Assembly (NCBI GenBank): GCA_021769425.1
Contig: JAETSX010000027.1
Coordinates: 1-41,953 of the forward strand
Reading direction: 5' to 3'
DNA from: Eubacterium sp.
Lineage (GTDB): Bacteria > Bacillota > Clostridia > Lachnospirales > Lachnospiraceae
DNA: 41,953 nt
How positions within the stretch are numbered: position 1 is the stretch's first letter; every line of letters starts with the position of its first letter. The notes beneath the pieces were generated by a model. It searched no databases, was not told where the DNA came from, and was given only the letters and a program-made list of their open reading frames with translations. The position numbers were made by a program, and so were the translations under genes. This document shows, one piece after another, positions 22,936-32,048 of the stretch.

Positions 22936-23457
22936 CTATTTTTTCAGACATTGCAAAATCGGCTCAATATATTTTTTATCTGAAATATCATAGGACGAGG
23001 ATATCATTTTTATCATTTCCTGTTCTGTCTCGCTTTTTTCTTTTTTGGCTTTCAGCATTTTTATAAACATCTTCATCATTAGTTTAGAGGAAGCGGGCAT
23101 TTTTTCATAATTGAATCCTCCCGGGCAATAAAAAATATTTACCTTTTTCAGCTCCAACTCATTGAAATTCCTTTTAAGAGCGGGTTCGACTTCAGGAGAG
23201 TCTATCGGGCTTCCGCCGACACAAAATGCGATCAATTTTTTATTTGTCCATTTGTCTATATTGCTCTTAAACCAGCTAATTTTACTGATACTGCCCCCGC
23301 ATGCCCAGCCGCCAAAAATAATTGCTTCATATCCAGACAGATTTTTCTTCTTTGCGGCTGACAATTCCAGACAATCAGCCCCTGCTGCTTCCGATATCCA
23401 CTGGGCATAACGCTTTGTAAACCCTGTTTGCGAATGGTATATTACGATTGTTTTCAT
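22936..23457 (-). CDS. flavodoxin-domain protein
   Basis: A 173-residue flavodoxin. The FMN phosphate loop is YHSQTGFTKRYAQWISEA near the N-terminus, followed by YEAIIFGGWACGGSISKI and LIAFCVGGSPI, as in the Flavodoxin_5/protoporphyrinogen oxidase-like group of clostridia. Expected role: cytosolic electron transfer with FMN. The C-terminal 60 residues are Lys-rich helices. Its ATG overlaps the stop of marR (ATGA), so it is the likely target of that repressor. An oxidative-stress link is inference. Confidence 0.85.
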   Translation of the reverse strand: MKTIVIYHSQTGFTKRYAQWISEAAGADCLELSAAKKKNLSGYEAIIFGGWACGGSISKISWFKSNIDKWTNKKLIAFCVGGSPIDSPEVEPALKRNFNELELKKVNIFYCPGGFNYEKMPASSKLMMKMFIKMLKAKKEKSETEQEMIKMISSSYDISDKKYIEPILQCLKK

Positions 23458-23966
23458 CTGCTTTCTTCTCCTTTTTTACTTTTGTCACCGGCAACCTTCT
23501 TTTCCAAATTTTCTATTCCTGCATAGAGTTTTGATAAAAGAATGAAAAGCGTTTCAATCTCTTGGTCTGTATAAACTTCAAAAAGATACTTCAATTCCTC
23601 CTGGTATTCTGCAAAATCATTTCCAAAATAGTCATTTACTTTTTCGGTGGGACAGATAAACATGGCTCTTGCATCATGGGGACTTTGCTGAATCGTAATA
23701 AAACCTTTTTTCATCAGAACGTCAGCTAATTTTTTGATATTTTGCCTGGAGCAGCCTAACAAATCTCCTAATTGAGTAAATGTCATCTGTTCCTTTGCTT
23801 GTCTGACTATTGACAATAACATAAATTGCTTTAACGACACCTCCGGAATATGATTATCAAAAAGTGTCTGCAGCTTGTTTCCGGCAATAAATAATGTGCT
23901 GAAAATTGCCTTTCTTTGGTTTTCTGTAGTACTTGAAAATCTTGTAATCAAATCATCTAATTTCAT
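23454..23966 (-). CDS. MarR-family transcriptional regulator
   Basis: A 170-residue winged-helix regulator. The DNA-binding region is MTFTQLGDLLGCSRQNIKKL followed by ADVLMKKGFITIQQSPHDAR, with the wing around the Asp/Arg pair. N- and C-terminal helices for dimerisation are present (ITRFSSTTENQRKAIFSTLF; EEYQEELKYLFEVYTDQEIE without strict family identity). C117-type cysteine lies in FICPTEK. It is coupled to the flavodoxin gene and its promoter holds two palindromic sites, so autorepression with control of flavodoxin is expected. The ligand is unknown. Confidence 0.87.
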   Translation of the reverse strand: MKLDDLITRFSSTTENQRKAIFSTLFIAGNKLQTLFDNHIPEVSLKQFMLLSIVRQAKEQMTFTQLGDLLGCSRQNIKKLADVLMKKGFITIQQSPHDARAMFICPTEKVNDYFGNDFAEYQEELKYLFEVYTDQEIETLFILLSKLYAGIENLEKKVAGDKSKKGEESR

Positions 23967-23982
23967 GCCATCCTCCTTATTG

Positions 23983-24030
23983 GCAACTTGTTACGTTTCT
24001 AATTATAGCAACAAGTTACCTATATGTCAA
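23983..24030 (-). promoter_or_regulatory. marR promoter with two operators
   Basis: Minus-strand TTGACA (24025-24030) and TATAAT (24002-24007) are consensus boxes 17 bp apart. GCAACAAGTTAC (24008-24019) fills most of the spacer and GCAACTTGTTAC (23983-23994) lies near the start site; both are near-palindromes, centres 25 bp apart. Confidence 0.8.
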
Positions 24031-24160
24031 TATGAATAGGCAAAATGATTCAAAAAACCACTTGCCATCTTTCATTCTCCATGGTAGACTAGTACCAAAA
24101 TACCAGAACCTGTATGAAAATGCTCTGGTTTCAAATTCTACAAAGGAGGTCAAATCAACC

Positions 24161-24502
24161 ATGCTGGAAAAACGCAGAAGTCAACGAATTCCCTTTGATG
24201 TTCATCTTCACATTTGTGATCTGTACCGACAGGATGCCTCAGGCATCCATCATTTGGAAGTCCCCCTTGTGCTGATTCATATTTCTGAGCATGGCGTTGG
24301 ATTCATTTCAGAGAGTATCCTTCCACCCCAATACCAATTCCACGCCTGCCTTACTCTTGGGACAATACCAGGATTTTTGGTTAAATTGAAGATTATTCAC
24401 TGTTCTGCAGTGGAACATAACCAATATGCATATGTATGTGAATTTATTGAATTGGAAGATTCTTTCCGTACTTCGATTCAGAAGTATATCAAAAACCTGT
24501 AA
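24161..24502 (+). CDS. PilZ-domain protein
   Basis: A 113-residue single PilZ domain. The N-terminal RxxxR c-di-GMP motif is R5-R-S-Q-R9. The second motif, usually D/NxSxxG, reads H40-I-S-E-H-G45, with His in the first position, so ligand affinity may be altered. The start at 24161 follows AAAGGAGG; 43 upstream in-frame codons lack a ribosome site. Such small PilZ proteins often tune motility or export. A strong terminator follows at once. Confidence 0.8.
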   Translation: MLEKRRSQRIPFDVHLHICDLYRQDASGIHHLEVPLVLIHISEHGVGFISESILPPQYQFHACLTLGTIPGFLVKLKIIHCSAVEHNQYAYVCEFIELEDSFRTSIQKYIKNL

Positions 24503-24510
24503 TGCAAAAG

Positions 24511-24574
24511 GCTGTCACAGCGCAGAAGAGTTCTGGGAAAATGAACTTACTCCTGTTCTCTGTGACAGCTTTTT
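24511..24574 (+). terminator. terminator after the PilZ gene
   Basis: GCTGTCACAG (24511-24520) pairs with CTGTGACAGC (24560-24569), then TTTTT. The loop is long and holds a secondary pairing AGAAG/GTTCT. Flanking A and T runs could make it bidirectional. Confidence 0.75.
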
Positions 24575-24644
24575 GTATGATAGAATATTTGGTTTGTACC
24601 AATATCCAGTTATTTAATATTCCTGCTGATCTTTTTTACTTGTT

Positions 24645-24770
24645 CTTACCGTTTTACCAGCAGGAGTTTTCCGGGCATCTGCTCTTACCGTTTTACCAGC
24701 AGGATTTTCCGGACATCTGCTCTTACCGTTTTACCAGCAGGGACTTTCCTGTCATCTCTTCGGGCTGTTC
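24645..24770. repeat. three tandem copies of the gpmI 3' end
   Basis: CTTACCGTTTTACCAGCAG starts at 24645, 24684 and 24722 (periods 39 and 38 bp). The copy at 24722 is the true gene end with its stop; the other two are downstream duplicates of the last dozen codons including the stop. Confidence 0.85.
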
Positions 24771-26264
24771 CATGCCCATAATCTCAATTAAGGTAGGCGC
24801 AATATCCGCCAGGCATCCGCCCTCCCGCAGCGTGTAGCTGTCATCATAATTGATGAGGATAAAGGGCACCGGATTAATGGTATGCGCCGTAAAGCTTTCC
24901 CCTGTGTTATAGTCGATTAACTGCTCTGCATTTCCATGGTCTGCGCACAAGAACATCACGCCGTCCACTTCTTTCAATGCTTCCACTGCCTTGCCCACAC
25001 AAGCATCCACTGCTTCCACCGCTTTAATGGCTGCCGCTTCCACACCGGTATGGCCCACCATATCCGGATTTGCAAAGTTAATGATAATCACGTCATATTT
25101 GTCTGATTTGATGGCTTCCACCAGCTTGTCGCATACCTCATAAGCGCTCATTTCCGGCTTCAGGTCATAGGTTGCCACCTTGGGGGAATTTACAAGAATC
25201 CTGTCTTCTCCTGCATTAGGTTCCTCCACGCCGCCGTTAAAGAAGAAGGTAACATGGGCATATTTCTCTGTTTCCGCAATCCTTGCCTGGGTTTTTCCGT
25301 GATCTGCCAAAAACTGTCCGAAAGTATTGGTCAGTTCCACCTTATGGAATGCCACAGTCTTATTGGGGATTGTCACATCATACTCTGTAAAGCAGATATA
25401 GGTCACCTGTTTCCTGGGGCCTCTGTCAAATCCGTCAAACTCATCCATACAGAAGGTTCTGGTAATCTCTCTTGCGCGATCCGGGCGGAAATTGAAGAAA
25501 ATAATGCTGTCCTTATCTTCAATAGTGGCAACCGGCTTGCCGTCTTTTTCCACTACCGTTGGAACTACAAATTCATCCGTCACATCTTCTGCATAGGACG
25601 CAGCCACCGCTTCCACTGCATTAGCTGCACGTTTTCCTTCCCCATAAGCAAGGGCTTTATAAGCAGTTTCCACTCTATCCCAGCGGTTATCCCGATCCAT
25701 CACATAATAACGCCCCATCACTGTTGCGATCTGCCCAACGCCGATTTCCTGCATTTTGCTTTCCAGAGCTTCCATAAATCCTTTTCCGGAGGTTGGAGAG
25801 GTATCACGGCCATCCAGGAAGCAATGCACATATACTTTCTCAATACCTTCCCGCTTTGCCATTTCCAGCAATCCGTATAAATGCGTATTATGACTGTGTA
25901 CACCGCCGTCTGACAGCAGTCCGTACAAATGGAGGGAAGAGTCATTGTCCTTTACATTCTGCATTCCCTTAAGCAATGCTTCATTCTTAAAGAAATCTCC
26001 ATCATCGATTTCCTTGCTGATTCTGGTTAATTCCTGATATACAATTCTTCCTGCACCCATGTTCAAATGGCCTACTTCGGAATTGCCCATCTGTCCGTCC
26101 GGCAATCCTACGGAAAGTCCGCTGGCATAGCCTCTGACGAAAGGATAATCCTTCATCAGGCCGTCAATGTTAGGGGTATTTGCCTCATACACTGCATTTG
26201 CCTCATGCTTTTCATTTAATCCAAATCCATCCAAAATCATTAATACTGCAGGTTTTTTGCTCAT
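24723..26264 (-). CDS. 2,3-bisphosphoglycerate-independent phosphoglycerate mutase
   Basis: A 513-residue, full-length Mn-dependent phosphoglycerate mutase of the alkaline phosphatase superfamily, interconverting 3- and 2-phosphoglycerate in glycolysis. It shows VLMILDGFGLNEK (metal Asp), GQMGNSEVGHLNMGAGR with the phospho-Ser, DGGVHSHNTHLYGLLEM, FRPDRAREITR, and FLCADHGNAEQL with Asp/His metal ligands. I prefer the ATG at 26264; an ATG four codons earlier overlaps the GGGAG ribosome site. The gene has its own promoter and a repeat-derived leader. Confidence 0.97.
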   Translation of the reverse strand: MSKKPAVLMILDGFGLNEKHEANAVYEANTPNIDGLMKDYPFVRGYASGLSVGLPDGQMGNSEVGHLNMGAGRIVYQELTRISKEIDDGDFFKNEALLKGMQNVKDNDSSLHLYGLLSDGGVHSHNTHLYGLLEMAKREGIEKVYVHCFLDGRDTSPTSGKGFMEALESKMQEIGVGQIATVMGRYYVMDRDNRWDRVETAYKALAYGEGKRAANAVEAVAASYAEDVTDEFVVPTVVEKDGKPVATIEDKDSIIFFNFRPDRAREITRTFCMDEFDGFDRGPRKQVTYICFTEYDVTIPNKTVAFHKVELTNTFGQFLADHGKTQARIAETEKYAHVTFFFNGGVEEPNAGEDRILVNSPKVATYDLKPEMSAYEVCDKLVEAIKSDKYDVIIINFANPDMVGHTGVEAAAIKAVEAVDACVGKAVEALKEVDGVMFLCADHGNAEQLIDYNTGESFTAHTINPVPFILINYDDSYTLREGGCLADIAPTLIEIMGMEQPEEMTGKSLLVKR

Positions 26265-26318
26265 AAGATTTTCCATCTCCCTTTCTCTCTATAAAATGAT
26301 ATTTCATTCTCAAGGCCT

Positions 26319-26391
26319 TCAGGGCTCCTCCCGGCTTTCCTTGTTTTCTTTTTTCTTGGTTTTGCGCCGGGTCCCTCCTCAAGGCAAATTA
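26319..26391. repeat. dispersed repeat copy 1, in the gpmI leader
   Basis: TCAGGGCTCCTCCCGGCTT and, 29 bases further on, TTTTGCGCCGGGTCCCTCCT also occur at 39551-39625. CCCGGC and GCCGGG inside can pair. The unit lies between the gpmI promoter and start codon and so would be part of the mRNA leader. Confidence 0.7.
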
Positions 26392-26417
26392 TAACACAAC
26401 CAGAAGGAAAAATACAA
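26388..26417 (-). promoter_or_regulatory. gpmI promoter
   Basis: Minus-strand TTGTAT (26412-26417) and TATAAT (26388-26393), 18-bp spacer. The start point would fall at the edge of the dispersed repeat. Confidence 0.6.
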
Positions 26418-26455
26418 TTAATTTCATGAATTCTCCCATCGTATCCTGTTGGCAT

Positions 26456-26504
26456 AACAAAAAATGTGGCTTCCGGCAATGAACATTCACCGCCGAAAAC
26501 CACA
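26456..26504 (-). terminator. terminator of the thl-etfA operon
   Basis: On the minus strand TGTGGTTTTCGGC pairs with GCCGGAAGCCACA (26465-26504 overall, two G-U pairs), followed by TTTTTTG. Confidence 0.85.
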
Positions 26505-26523
26505 GAGTTTCATTACATATCTG

Positions 26524-27570
26524 CTATTTCGCCATTTCAGCTTTCAAAGCTTCTGTCAAAGCCGGAACAACTTTATGTAAGTCTCCAACCACGCCATAGT
26601 CAGCTACATCAAAGATCGGAGCGTCCTCGTCTTTGTTGATTGCAATAATAATATCTGCTTCTTCCATACCTGCCACGTGCTGGATTGCTCCGGAAATTCC
26701 GATTGCAAAATATACATTCGGGCGAACTGTCTTACCAGTTTGTCCCACCTGTAAATCTACCGGCTTCCATCCGTTTTCCACTACTGCACGGGAGCAGCTT
26801 ACGGTTCCGCCGATAACATCTGCCAAATCCTGCAGCATCTTGAAGTTTTCTGCGCTTCCAACACCGCGTCCGCCGGAAACCAGAATCTTTGCTTCCATGA
26901 TATCTTCTGTTTCTTTTACAGCTTTTACCACGTTAAGGATTTCCACGTATTTGTCATTGGGAGTAAATCCTGGATTGTACTCAATCACATTGGCTTTTGC
27001 ACCTTTAATCGGATCAATTTTCTGCATAACGCCAGGACGAACGGTTGCCATCTGAGGACGGTTGTCCGGGCATGCGATAGTAGCAATTGTGTTGCCGCCA
27101 AATGCAGGACGGGTCATAAGCAGCTGATTGTGCTTCTGCTCATTTTCTTTTCCCGGAACCGGATTCAATGGGAAATCACCGATTTCCAATACGGTACAGT
27201 CTGCAGTAAGACCGGTTTTCACCCTTGCAGACACACGGGGACCAAGGTCACGTCCGATTGCAGTAGCGCCTACTAACATAATTTCCGGTTTATACTCATT
27301 GATTACAGATGCAAGGGCATGTGTATAAGGCTCTGTTCTGTACTCTTTCAATTCCGGATCATCTACAACGATTACTTTGTCAGCGCCGTACTCTGCAAGC
27401 TGATCTGCCAGATCTTTCACGCCGGAACCAATCAATACTGCTGTTACATCTGTGCTTAAATCTTTTGCCAAGTCTTTTGCTTTGCCCAGTAATTCAAAAG
27501 CAATTCCGCTTAATACATTGTCTACCTGCTGTGCAAAGACATATACTCCTTTATATGCTTCTAAACCCAT
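26524..27570 (-). CDS. electron transfer flavoprotein alpha subunit
   Basis: A 348-residue EtfA. The N-terminal domain carries VYVFAQQVDNVLSGIAFELL and MLVGATAIGRDLGPRVSAR. The C-terminal FAD domain has LVSGGRGVGSAENFKMLQDL, VDLQVGQTGKTVRPNVYFAI and GISGAIQHVAGMEEAD. No N-terminal ferredoxin domain is present. With EtfB and Bcd it forms the bifurcating complex that reduces crotonyl-CoA and ferredoxin with NADH. The start at 27570 gives the canonical N-terminus; 13 upstream codons overlap leader sequence. Last gene of the operon. Confidence 0.95.
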   Translation of the reverse strand: MGLEAYKGVYVFAQQVDNVLSGIAFELLGKAKDLAKDLSTDVTAVLIGSGVKDLADQLAEYGADKVIVVDDPELKEYRTEPYTHALASVINEYKPEIMLVGATAIGRDLGPRVSARVKTGLTADCTVLEIGDFPLNPVPGKENEQKHNQLLMTRPAFGGNTIATIACPDNRPQMATVRPGVMQKIDPIKGAKANVIEYNPGFTPNDKYVEILNVVKAVKETEDIMEAKILVSGGRGVGSAENFKMLQDLADVIGGTVSCSRAVVENGWKPVDLQVGQTGKTVRPNVYFAIGISGAIQHVAGMEEADIIIAINKDEDAPIFDVADYGVVGDLHKVVPALTEALKAEMAK

Positions 27571-27649
27571 TATTTTCACCACTTTCCTTATTTTTACGGA
27601 TATTCGCAATCCATCTGATTCGCTCTTTCGTGAGCTTTTGAACTATTCT

Positions 27650-28435
27650 TTAGATTACGTGTTTCTCTTTCAATTTACCTGTAATATAGGCAACTGCATC
27701 TTCGGGTGTATCGGGAACCACTTTTTCTCCGGCGCCTTTTTTCACTTTATCAGATGCCTTTGCAATCTTCGTAGGTGAACCTTTTAATCCAAGGTCAGAA
27801 TCATCTACATCCTTCAAATCTGCTCTGCCCCATACAGTTACTTCTTTGTCGTAAGCGTCAAAGATTCCGCCCGGCGTCATATAACGCGGCTCATTTAACT
27901 CGGAAAGAGCGGTAATTAAACATGGCATTTTTGCCTTTAATTCATGATATCTATCTTCATACTGACGCTGAACTACTACATAGTCCCCGTCAATCTTGAT
28001 TTCCTGCGCATAGGAAATAACTGGAATATCCAGGTGTTCAGAAATCTGAGGTCCAACCTGTGCGGTATCGCCGTCGATTGCCTGACGTCCGGTAATAATC
28101 AAATCATATTCCAGATTCCGGATTGCTCCTGCAATTGTAGTAGAGGTAGCCCATGTGTCTGCTCCTCCTAATACTCTGTCTGTTACAAGGATGCCTTTGT
28201 CTGCACCCATTGCCATAGCTTCACGGAGAACTTCGTCTGCTTTGGGAAGTCCCATGGTAAGTACAGTTACTTCTGCACCATACTGTTCTTTTAATCTAAG
28301 GGCTGCTTCTAACCCAGCTTTGTCGTCCGGATTCATAATAGTAAGCATTGCGCCTCTGTCCAGAGTACCGTCTGGATTGAATTTCACTCCGCCTTTGGTA
28401 TCTGGCACCTGTTTTATACATACAACGATTTTCAC
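27650..28435 (-). CDS. electron transfer flavoprotein beta subunit
   Basis: A 261-residue EtfB. It starts MKIVVCIKQVPDT and includes MNPDDKAGLEAALRLKEQYG, VTVLTMGLPKADEVLREAMA and ITGRQAIDGDTAQVGPQ, a nucleotide-binding block usual in clostridial bifurcating Etf. FAD bound here with AMP-type contacts accepts electrons from NADH. The gene sits between bcd and etfA, the standard order. The C-terminal arm (about 215-261) is Lys-rich and helical as in family members. Confidence 0.95.
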   Translation of the reverse strand: MKIVVCIKQVPDTKGGVKFNPDGTLDRGAMLTIMNPDDKAGLEAALRLKEQYGAEVTVLTMGLPKADEVLREAMAMGADKGILVTDRVLGGADTWATSTTIAGAIRNLEYDLIITGRQAIDGDTAQVGPQISEHLDIPVISYAQEIKIDGDYVVVQRQYEDRYHELKAKMPCLITALSELNEPRYMTPGGIFDAYDKEVTVWGRADLKDVDDSDLGLKGSPTKIAKASDKVKKGAGEKVVPDTPEDAVAYITGKLKEKHVI

Positions 28436-28489
28436 GGTAATTCACTCCTTATGTTTTATTTTTGTAACTCAACACAGCTGATTGATAAT

Positions 28490-29644
28490 TTATTTCAGCA
28501 ATGCGCCGGAAATAACCATACGCTGAACTTCGGAAGTTCCTTCATAAATCTCAGTGATCTTAGCATCGCGCATCATACGTTCTACATCGTATTCTCTGAT
28601 GTATCCGTATCCGCCGAAGAGCTGAACACATCTTGTCGTTACGTCCATAGCAACCTCTGCTGCAAATAATTTAGCTTTAGCTGCTTCTACTGAGTAAACC
28701 TTCTGAGTCGCTTTTGCCATTGCTGCTTTGTAAACCAGAAGCTGAGCTGCCTCAATCTTAGCTGCCATATCTGCCAACTGGAACTGAGTGTTCTGCTGTG
28801 CAGCGATGGAACGTCCGAACTGTTTTCTTTCTTTTGTGTAAGCAACTGTTGCTTCCAATGCGCCCTCTGCGATACCAAGAGCCTGAGCAGCAATACCGAT
28901 ACGTCCGCCGTCTAATGTATGCATTGCAATTGGGAATCCTTTTCCTTCCGGCCCTAACAGATTCTCTTTGGGGATTCTGCAGTCTTCAAAAATCAATTCA
29001 TATGTAGCAGATCCGCGGATACCCATTTTCTTTTCCTTGGTTCCAAAGGAGAAGCCTGGAGTTCCTTTTTCTACGATAAAGGTGGAGAAGTTCTTTTTCT
29101 TTCTTCCTCTCTTATCTTCCACTACGCTTGTAATAGCGATTACGATATAGATGTCAGCTTCTTTCCCGTTGGTGATAAAGCATTTGGAGCCGTTTAATAC
29201 CCATTCATCGCCGTCTAATACCGCTTTGGTCTGGCATCCCTGCGCATCCGTGCCTGCGCCCGGCTCTGTCAGGGCAAACGCGCCTAATTTCTCTCCGCTT
29301 GCAAGCGGCACAAGATATTTCTGCTTCTGCTCTTCATTGCCGTATGTCATAATAGGATCGCAGCAAAGGGAAGTGTGTGCGGATACGATAACGCCGGTGG
29401 TTCCGCAAACCTTGGATAATTCCTCTACACACATAATGTAGGTAAGGGGATCGCATCCCTGTCCGCCGTATTCCTTTGGAATAGGAATACCCATGAATCC
29501 TATTTTCTGCATTTTTTCTACGGTTCCTCTTGGGAATTTTTCTGTTTCGTCAACTTCCTGAGCAAGAGGCTTTACTTCATTTTCAGCAAACTCTCTGAAC
29601 AGAGTTCTCGCCATTTCATGTTTTTTATCTAAAGAAAAATCCAT
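28490..29644 (-). CDS. butyryl-CoA dehydrogenase (acyl-CoA dehydrogenase)
   Basis: A 384-residue short-chain acyl-CoA dehydrogenase. FAD and substrate motifs are FALTEPGAGTDAQG and KCFITNGKEADIYIV; the C-terminal IYEGTSEVQRMVISGALLK has the catalytic Glu. It reduces crotonyl-CoA to butyryl-CoA together with EtfAB. Followed directly by etfB and etfA. Full length, ribosome site GGAGGAAAAGT before the ATG. Confidence 0.95.
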   Translation of the reverse strand: MDFSLDKKHEMARTLFREFAENEVKPLAQEVDETEKFPRGTVEKMQKIGFMGIPIPKEYGGQGCDPLTYIMCVEELSKVCGTTGVIVSAHTSLCCDPIMTYGNEEQKQKYLVPLASGEKLGAFALTEPGAGTDAQGCQTKAVLDGDEWVLNGSKCFITNGKEADIYIVIAITSVVEDKRGRKKKNFSTFIVEKGTPGFSFGTKEKKMGIRGSATYELIFEDCRIPKENLLGPEGKGFPIAMHTLDGGRIGIAAQALGIAEGALEATVAYTKERKQFGRSIAAQQNTQFQLADMAAKIEAAQLLVYKAAMAKATQKVYSVEAAKAKLFAAEVAMDVTTRCVQLFGGYGYIREYDVERMMRDAKITEIYEGTSEVQRMVISGALLK

Positions 29645-29686
29645 GATACTTTTCCTCCAAACTTTCTTTTATTTTATGGAATGGGA

Positions 29687-29717
29687 CTGCCGCATTCAGA
29701 CGAATCCAATGCGGCAG
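29687..29717 (-). promoter_or_regulatory. hairpin between hbd and bcd
   Basis: CTGCCGCATT (29687-29696) pairs with AATGCGGCAG (29708-29717). There is no T-run on the minus strand, so it is more likely a processing or stability element inside the operon. Confidence 0.5.
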
Positions 29718-29779
29718 CTCCTCACATTCAATACAGCGCAGGCATGAGCCTGCTGAGGCTGTGCCTTTGTCAATATGTA

Positions 29780-30619
29780 TTATTTGCTGTAGTCATAGAA
29801 ACCGATTCCGGTCTTCTGTCCCAGCTTACCTGCACGTACCATTTTCTTTAACAACGGATGCGGACGGTATTTGGGATCTCCTGTCTCGTCATACAATACA
29901 TTCATGATTGCAAGGCAGATATCAAGCCCAACCAAATCTCCCAAAGCCAGAGGTCCCATCGGATGGTTTGCACCCAGTTTCATGGCAGTGTCAATGCCTT
30001 CTACAGAAGCTACGCCGTCTGCATAGATTCCAACTGCCTCATTGATCATCGGAATTAAAATTCTGTTTACAACAAATCCTGCGGCTTCATTTACTTCTAC
30101 CGGAGTTTTGCCGATTTCTTCGGAAATTTTAACGATTTTGTCTTTCATTTCGTCCGGTGTGTTCTCACCTTTGATAACCTCAATCAGCTTCATAACCGGA
30201 GCCGGGTTAAAGAAATGCATACCGATGACCGGTCTGTCAAGTCCTGCGCCAATCTCTGTGATGGAAAGAGAAGATGTGTTGGTTGCAAACATGCAGTCTT
30301 TTTTCACAATATCCTGCAGTTCTTTGAAAGTCTGTTTCTTGATATCCATTACTTCCAATGCTGCTTCTACGATTAAATCGCAGTCACCGCAGATTTCCTT
30401 TGTTCCTGTGGTAATTTTAGCCAGGATTGCATCTGCTTTTGCCTGATCCATTTTCCCTTTTGCAACTCTCTTCTCGAACCCTTTCGCAATTTTGTTCTTG
30501 CCGTTTGCTGCAAATTCGTCATTAATATCGCAGAGGCATACCTCATATCCTTCTGTCTGTGCAAATGCCTGTGCAATTCCGGAACCCATGGTTCCTGCTC
30601 CAATAACGCCAACTTTCAT
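29780..30619 (-). CDS. 3-hydroxybutyryl-CoA dehydrogenase
   Basis: A 279-residue enzyme reducing acetoacetyl-CoA to 3-hydroxybutyryl-CoA with NAD(P)H. The Rossmann site is [19 protein letters not shown]; the catalytic His lies in [20 protein letters not shown]; the C-terminal domain has [15 protein letters not shown] and [12 protein letters not shown]. Full length for the single-function family. It lies between thl and bcd; the dehydratase gene crt, often placed here, is absent from the window. Confidence 0.95.
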   Translation of the reverse strand: MKVGVIGAGTMGSGIAQAFAQTEGYEVCLCDINDEFAANGKNKIAKGFEKRVAKGKMDQAKADAILAKITTGTKEICGDCDLIVEAALEVMDIKKQTFKELQDIVKKDCMFATNTSSLSITEIGAGLDRPVIGMHFFNPAPVMKLIEVIKGENTPDEMKDKIVKISEEIGKTPVEVNEAAGFVVNRILIPMINEAVGIYADGVASVEGIDTAMKLGANHPMGPLALGDLVGLDICLAIMNVLYDETGDPKYRPHPLLKKMVRAGKLGQKTGIGFYDYSK

Positions 30620-30773
30620 GATAGTCCTCCTTAAATTATTCTATGGGACACCGGAGACTGGCCCCGGCGCCCGCATTAGCTTTCTCATTTCCTGGTATTA
30701 CAGAGGCCCTGGGCTTCTATAATGTATGAATATTCACGCCGCCTGCCTCCGGGCAGGGCTGCAATGATAAGAA

Positions 30774-31955
30774 TCAGTCTCTCTCAACGATGGTGGAGCA
30801 TCCCATACCGCCGCCGATGCACAGAGTTGCAAGACCTTTCTTAGCGTCTCTTCTCTGCATCTCATGTAACAATGTAACAAGGATACGGCATCCGCTGGCT
30901 CCAACAGGATGTCCAAGCGCGATTGCGCCGCCGTTTACATTTACTTTGCTCATATCGAAGTTCAAGTCATGAGCCACTGCCAGAGACTGAGCTGCAAATG
31001 CTTCATTTGCCTCTACCAGATCCATATCGTCAATGGTTAAACCTGTCTTTTCAAATACTTTCTTAGTGGAAGCAACCGGTCCTACGCCCATGATGGAAGG
31101 ATCTACGCCGCCAAGAGCGCCTGCTACGAAAGTTGCCATAGGTTTCACGCCCAGTTCTTTTGCTTTCTCTTCGCTCATAACGATAACTGCTGCCGCACCG
31201 TCATTGATACCGGAAGCATTTGCTGCAGTAACGATTCCGTCCGGTTTGAATGCCGGGCGCAGTTTGGAGATGCTTTCTTTGGTTGTTCCGGGACGCGGAC
31301 CTTCGTCTGTATCTACGATCACTGTTTTCTTTTTCTGTTTTACTTCTACAGGAACGATCTCATCTTTGAACTTGCCGTCATTCATTGCCTTCTCGCATTT
31401 CTGCTGTGAAGCTGCTGCAAACTCGTCTAACTGCTCTCTGGTCAGCCCCCACTGCTCTGCTACGTTTTCAGCGGTGATTCCCATATGATACTGATTGAAC
31501 GCATCCCACAATGCATCATTAACCATGGTATCCACCAAAGTAGCGTTGTTCATTCTATATCCGTAACGTCCCTGCATAGCTGCATAAGGAGCCATTGACA
31601 TATTTTCCATACCGCCTGCTACGACGATATCAGCATCGCCTGCCTGGATCATCTGAGCAGCCATATTTACACAGTTCAAACCGGAACCGCAGACTACGTT
31701 AACGGTAACTGCCGGCGTCTCAATTGGCAAACCTGCATTGATGGATGCCTGACGAGCCACGTTCTGTCCTAAACCAGCCTGGATAACGCATCCCATGTAT
31801 ACATGGTCAACTTTATCTGCCGGAACGCCAGCCCTGCTTAATGCTTCCTTGATAACGATAGATCCCAATACCGGCGCCGGGGTTGTGCTTAAAGCCCCTC
31901 CCATAGTTCCGATTGCGGTACGGCATGCGCCTGCCAAAACAACTTTCTTTGCCAT
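30774..31955 (-). CDS. acetyl-CoA C-acetyltransferase (thiolase)
   Basis: A 393-residue biosynthetic thiolase joining two acetyl-CoA. The nucleophile Cys is in [17 protein letters not shown], the His in [20 protein letters not shown], and the second Cys in [14 protein letters not shown]. First gene of the butyryl-CoA operon, with a Rex-like site over its promoter. The ribosome site is AAAGGAGACGAAGAAA. Confidence 0.96.
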   Translation of the reverse strand: MAKKVVLAGACRTAIGTMGGALSTTPAPVLGSIVIKEALSRAGVPADKVDHVYMGCVIQAGLGQNVARQASINAGLPIETPAVTVNVVCGSGLNCVNMAAQMIQAGDADIVVAGGMENMSMAPYAAMQGRYGYRMNNATLVDTMVNDALWDAFNQYHMGITAENVAEQWGLTREQLDEFAAASQQKCEKAMNDGKFKDEIVPVEVKQKKKTVIVDTDEGPRPGTTKESISKLRPAFKPDGIVTAANASGINDGAAAVIVMSEEKAKELGVKPMATFVAGALGGVDPSIMGVGPVASTKKVFEKTGLTIDDMDLVEANEAFAAQSLAVAHDLNFDMSKVNVNGGAIALGHPVGASGCRILVTLLHEMQRRDAKKGLATLCIGGGMGCSTIVERD

Positions 31956-32019
31956 TTTCTTCGTCTCCTTTTTAAATATAGTGTATCGCGAAAACTTTTT
32001 GACAAAATCACCAAAATTT

Positions 32020-32048
32020 ATGTTATTTTTTTAACAATCTTTTGCCAA
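32020..32048 (-). promoter_or_regulatory. thl promoter overlapped by a Rex operator
   Basis: Minus-strand TTGGCA (32043-32048) and TAACAT (32020-32025) are 17 bp apart. The word TTGTTAA-AAAA-ATAACAT (32020-32037) matches the Rex consensus TTGTTAA-N4-TTAACAA at 12 of 14 arm positions. Rex, which senses NADH/NAD, is known to repress this operon in other clostridia. Confidence 0.7.

Noticed and set aside
24645-24770. Possible CRISPR-like array
   Set aside because: The three units are contiguous duplicates of the gpmI end, with no unique spacers and no cas genes.
25254-25880. 208-codon plus-strand frame inside gpmI
   Set aside because: Antisense shadow of a highly conserved glycolytic gene, without ribosome site or homology.
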